Below, piece by piece: positions 60,761 to 64,000 of a DNA stretch of 64,000 nt (position 1 is its first letter; every line of letters starts with the position of its first letter). The notes under the pieces were generated by a model, which worked only from the letters and a program-made list of their open reading frames with translations, was not told the DNA's origin and searched no databases. Origin of the DNA: an uncultured Clostridia bacterium. GTDB lineage: Bacteria; Bacillota; Clostridia; UMGS1810. A program made the translations under genes and the position numbers. The DNA lies in NCBI GenBank assembly GCA_934463165.1, contig CAKSJG010000013.1:1-64000 (forward strand), given 5' to 3'.

Positions 60761-62953
60761 ATGAAATATCAGAAAATGCTTACAAAAAATATTACAAAGC
60801 TATATATCGTATATATTATAATTTTTTCTGTTATAGCATATGCAATGTGTGTAATTTCGGCATCAAGAGATTACAGACACAGCGCAGAGACAAGCGTCAA
60901 CATGGTTAACTCAAATATGCAAAAGGCAATGGTTTTTGCGTCAAATGCAACGAGCAACATCAAAAATTTTTCTGCCGCAAAAAAATATGTATATGCCGAT
61001 GACAATGACATTTACCGCTATGCCGATGAGGCAACGCAGTTTTTAAACAATACCGCATCATCAAAGGTTGATTCTCTCATACTTTTTGGGATATCAAACT
61101 ATATAAGCGGAAAAATATGCACATCGACAAAAGATACATTCGACATTGATTTTTTTATGAAAACTTATGATATTGACAAGGAAGAACTTTTGGGCACCCT
61201 TAATGACTACATCGACGGAATCAACAAAAACCCGATAACCGTGCTAAAAAAAAGCGGAAAGAAAAAAGATATTTTGGTGCTTGTGTGCAGCTTATCGATA
61301 GACGGAAACCCCGTGCCCGTGTTTTTTCTTTATGACATAAACCATATTATAGACTCTCGTCTTATAAGCTCAAAACACAGCGCCGTAAAGCTTGAATTTG
61401 ACGACCGGACAATGTTTTGCAAGGCTAACTTCAATATTAACGGAAACGACAGTCTGAGCGGATTGAAAACCGTATACAGCTCAAGCCTTACACAGGGCTT
61501 TTATAAAACGAAGTGTTCTTATCTGACAAGTTATTCGGCATATTTTCTGCAGGCAAACTCATTTTTACTGATATTTGTTCTCGCTCTTGTCACAATAATT
61601 TTTCTGACAAGATATATGTCGATTCACACCGTAAAGCTGACATATGAGCCTATCAGAAATACACTTTCAAAGCTTTCGTTCGGTGATGAAGCAAATGACG
61701 AATTTGAAATAATTACCGGTAAATTTGACGACCTTACCAAAAGAAACCAGGCTCTTTCGCAAATGGTCAAAAATAACCGCATATCCCTTGCGGATCAGTT
61801 TTTTATGAAAATACTCACAAATACCATATCACACAGCGAAATTCAAAGCGGCATCAGTCATTTCGGCATGGAAGACGTCAGATTTCCTCTTACGGCATGT
61901 GTTATAACCGTCAAAAATTTTGACGAGCTTTCCAAAATGTACGATACCGACGGATTATATGAAATGCATTCCGCCGTAAAGCAATTTTTAAACGATCAGC
62001 TGTCAAAACTGCCGTTTTTTAAAATATCGGATATAGATTTGCAGTCGTATGTTCTTGTAATTCCGTTTAACGGATATGAAAACATCAGACAGCTGCTTAT
62101 AAAGCTTCTTCTTAAAATAGAAACATTTTTTGATATTGACCTTGCGGCGTCCGTCGGCAAATATGCAAACGGCTTCGGCGAGCTTTCGGCATCGTATTTA
62201 TCGGCGGTATCGCTAAGAAACAACATAATATTTACGTCAATGCAAGCAATGGTGCTTTTGCCGGACGATAAGGATGCAAATTCATCATATATTTTCTTTA
62301 CTCCCGAACAGGAAAATGCCGTTATAAATGCAATGCTTTCGTGTAATCCCGATGAAGCCTGCAAAAAGCTTGACACTCTTATCGACAACTATATGTCGGG
62401 AGGGATAATCACCATAGAGCAGCATGCGCAGCTTGTCATTGTAATTTACGCGGTTATACAAAAAATACTCTCCGCGCTTTCAAAAACGGAAAAAGATGTG
62501 TTCCCTCCGGATTACAGTGTATATCTTGAGCTGAAGCAGAGCACTGCCGCAGATATGATGAAAAACAACGTACGGCTGATACTTGAAGCAATTACCGGAG
62601 AAATTAAAAAGTCATATCAAAATGTATCGGACAGGTTAAAACAGTCTATGATAAGCTATATACATGACAATTATGCGGACTGCTCCATATCTCTTACAAC
62701 GCTGTCGCTGAGTTTAAACATTTCTCAATATTATGCAAGCAGACAGTTTAAACAGCTTATCGGAGAAAATTTTAAAGATTATCTCACATCATTTCGTATG
62801 AATAAGGCAATTGAGCTGCTTAGAAACAATCCCGATATGAAAATAAAAGATATTGCCGAAACGGTCGGATACGCAAACGCGGCATCATTTTCAAGGGCAT
62901 TTGCAAAGCAGTTCGGTATGATTCCGAATGAATATATAAAAAATATGAAATAA
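60761..62953 (+). CDS. Membrane-bound AraC-family sensor/regulator
   Basis: A 730-residue regulator with one membrane segment near 13-34, an extracellular sensing domain (about 35-265), a second membrane helix near 266-288 (LLIFVLALVTIIFLTRYM), a cytoplasmic linker with coiled-coil character, and an AraC double HTH in the last 105 residues (LTTLSLSLNISQYYASRQF, IKDIAETVGYANAASFSRAF, FGMIPNEYIK). This plan is typical of Firmicutes regulators next to extracellular sugar-binding proteins. Start at 60761 follows CGGAGG. It presumably controls the lipoprotein gene and the rest of block 2, sensing a sugar or its lyase product outside the cell. Confidence 0.9.
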   Translation: MKYQKMLTKNITKLYIVYIIIFSVIAYAMCVISASRDYRHSAETSVNMVNSNMQKAMVFASNATSNIKNFSAAKKYVYADDNDIYRYADEATQFLNNTASSKVDSLILFGISNYISGKICTSTKDTFDIDFFMKTYDIDKEELLGTLNDYIDGINKNPITVLKKSGKKKDILVLVCSLSIDGNPVPVFFLYDINHIIDSRLISSKHSAVKLEFDDRTMFCKANFNINGNDSLSGLKTVYSSSLTQGFYKTKCSYLTSYSAYFLQANSFLLIFVLALVTIIFLTRYMSIHTVKLTYEPIRNTLSKLSFGDEANDEFEIITGKFDDLTKRNQALSQMVKNNRISLADQFFMKILTNTISHSEIQSGISHFGMEDVRFPLTACVITVKNFDELSKMYDTDGLYEMHSAVKQFLNDQLSKLPFFKISDIDLQSYVLVIPFNGYENIRQLLIKLLLKIETFFDIDLAASVGKYANGFGELSASYLSAVSLRNNIIFTSMQAMVLLPDDKDANSSYIFFTPEQENAVINAMLSCNPDEACKKLDTLIDNYMSGGIITIEQHAQLVIVIYAVIQKILSALSKTEKDVFPPDYSVYLELKQSTAADMMKNNVRLILEAITGEIKKSYQNVSDRLKQSMISYIHDNYADCSISLTTLSLSLNISQYYASRQFKQLIGENFKDYLTSFRMNKAIELLRNNPDMKIKDIAETVGYANAASFSRAFAKQFGMIPNEYIKNMK

Positions 62954-62959
62954 AAACAG

Positions 62960-63002
62960 ATCACCCGAAGAGCACTTACACAGCGCCCCTCGGGTGATTT
63001 GT
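62960..63002 (+). terminator. Terminator of AraC sensor gene
   Basis: Stem ATCACCCGA / TCGGGTGAT with a 21-nt loop and TTTGTTTG tail; convergent with the GH42-like gene, so may serve both. Confidence 0.7.
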
Positions 63003-63011
63003 TTGTATCTG

Positions 63012-64000
63012 TTATTTTATTTTTAAAACTCTGTAAGATATCGGAGGGAGTGAAATCAAGCCGCAAACAGACTCCGAATTGAACATATCCTCGGCGCTAA
63101 AGTCAATTTCGATGTTCTTTTCTTCATCGTTGTTATTGAAAATAAAGCAGTATTTTTCGGCTTCGTTTTCTCTTACCACGATTTCAATTCCGTATTCTTT
63201 ATGAATCGGAAGCCTTTTTACATCGGCATTTTCCGCAATGGTCGAGATTATATCTTCAAATGCTTTATCATTGCAATCCGTTCCGATATAATATGCATAT
63301 CCTCTGCCGAATTCATTTTTGCTTATGCAGCATTCTCCGCTTTTATATCCCGACGATATCATGCCGACAGCTTCGGCTGTGTTTGTTTCAAGAGTTTCAA
63401 GCCATATTTTTGCATCGGATTCATGACCGCTTATTTCAAATTTAAATCCGTTATTTTCGGTAAGCATATCAACCTCGCCGACATTCATGCCGAAAAGATC
63501 CGTAAGACCGTAAGGCATGAAAGCCGTCTCGGCATTGGCATTGTCATTTTTTGACGAAGTTAAAAACGTTGCGGCAACGCATCCGCCTCCGCGCACATAA
63601 CGCCTGATTTTTTCGCGAAGCTTACTGCTCATTATTGCACAGCATGGCAAAACAATCATTTTGTATTTGCCAAAATCCGAATTTTCAAAAATTACGTCTG
63701 CCTCTATATCCGAATTTTTAAGAGCTGAATATGTCTTTAGAATATACGGATTATATCCGAATTCGTCATGTATCGGTTTTGCCTGCATGCTCCATAATGA
63801 ATCGTAGCTGTACAGTATTGCCGTATCCGCTTTGACAAACGTGTTTTCAATGATATGCTCCAGAGACCTCATATCGCTGCCTGTGCGTTTGAATTCGTAA
63901 AAACGTCTGCGTTTTTTCCTGTCGGCATCTATAAGAGCGGAACCGAGCTGCTCATACCCCCACTTAAAAACATGAAATTTAAATGCCGTGATAAGCTCCG
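63012..64000 (-). CDS. GH42-like beta-galactosidase, 3' part (gene runs off window)
   Basis: Only the C-terminal 329 codons are visible; on the minus strand the frame is open to the window edge, so the start lies outside. Visible residues include KWGYEQLGSALIDADRKK and RFYEFKRTGSDM, like the end of the GH42 TIM barrel; then a trimerisation-type domain (TAILYSYDSLWSMQ, IVLPCCAIMSSKLREKIRRYV, GGGCVAATFLTS) and a small C-terminal beta domain. GH42 enzymes release galactose from oligosaccharides. The apparent Met at 63872 is internal. It is the last gene on this strand before the AraC sensor's terminator. Assignment is by pattern and moderately strong. Confidence 0.72.
   Translation of the reverse strand, partial: ELITAFKFHVFKWGYEQLGSALIDADRKKRRRFYEFKRTGSDMRSLEHIIENTFVKADTAILYSYDSLWSMQAKPIHDEFGYNPYILKTYSALKNSDIEADVIFENSDFGKYKMIVLPCCAIMSSKLREKIRRYVRGGGCVAATFLTSSKNDNANAETAFMPYGLTDLFGMNVGEVDMLTENNGFKFEISGHESDAKIWLETLETNTAEAVGMISSGYKSGECCISKNEFGRGYAYYIGTDCNDKAFEDIISTIAENADVKRLPIHKEYGIEIVVRENEAEKYCFIFNNNDEEKNIEIDFSAEDMFNSESVCGLISLPPISYRVLKIK

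Overview
The window looks like a chromosomal segment of an anaerobic, spore-forming Gram-positive of the class Clostridia, with low to moderate GC. Evidence: a SCIFF ranthipeptide with its radical SAM maturase, an alpha/beta-type small acid-soluble spore protein, a SpoVM-like 24-residue peptide, a ctsR-mcsA-mcsB-clpC heat-shock operon, a T-box leader, and many surface proteins with S-layer homology (SLH) domains. Promoters are mostly SigA type (TTGACA/TATAAT, about 17 bp spacer). I saw no tRNA, rRNA, CRISPR array, prophage or intact insertion sequence.

Layout. 1-9.5 kb is housekeeping: a small anchored protein, two tiny genes missed by ordinary ORF calling (spoVM-like and a two-helix membrane peptide), asd-dapA-dapB for diaminopimelate/lysine, SCIFF plus maturase coupled to a PLP decarboxylase, rqcH (ribosome rescue) and rpsT. 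9.5-12.3 kb holds a sodium:solute symporter under a T-box leader whose specifier reads UAC (Tyr), and a possible regulator remnant. 12.5-16 kb has two tandem secreted BspA-type leucine-rich-repeat proteins. 38-46.6 kb returns to housekeeping: the CtsR operon with a textbook CtsR operator, a two-OB-fold SSB, a SASP and asparagine synthase.

The accessory content is polysaccharide-related and comes in two large minus-strand blocks. Block 1 (20.7-36.4 kb) reads, in transcription order: C-terminal-SLH protein, giant N-terminal-SLH protein, heparinase II/III with F5/8C domain, a second heparinase II/III, then two LamG-type secreted proteins. On its flank, on the plus strand, are a divergent AraC pair (one with a PocR sensor domain) and a cytoplasmic heparinase-like protein. 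Block 2 (46.7-60.5 kb) reads: solute-binding lipoprotein, N-terminal-SLH protein, C-terminal-SLH protein, heparinase II/III with F5/8C domain, LamG/Ig protein, then, after an inverted-repeat gap, a second solute-binding lipoprotein and a triple-LamG protein. A divergent membrane-bound AraC sensor and the 3' part of a GH42-like beta-galactosidase follow.

My reading (inference) is that these are two paralogous, S-layer-displayed lyase systems. Paired SLH proteins would form or decorate the surface, large modular lyases and LamG proteins would bind and cut an acidic polysaccharide outside the cell, lipoproteins would capture oligosaccharides for ABC permeases not in this window, and AraC regulators plus intracellular enzymes would complete the route. 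The substrate cannot be read from the sequence. A recurring terminal domain with an aromatic-Trp signature, a near-identical 259-bp block in tandem paralogs and a promoter palindrome upstream of block 1 are the most notable extra signals.
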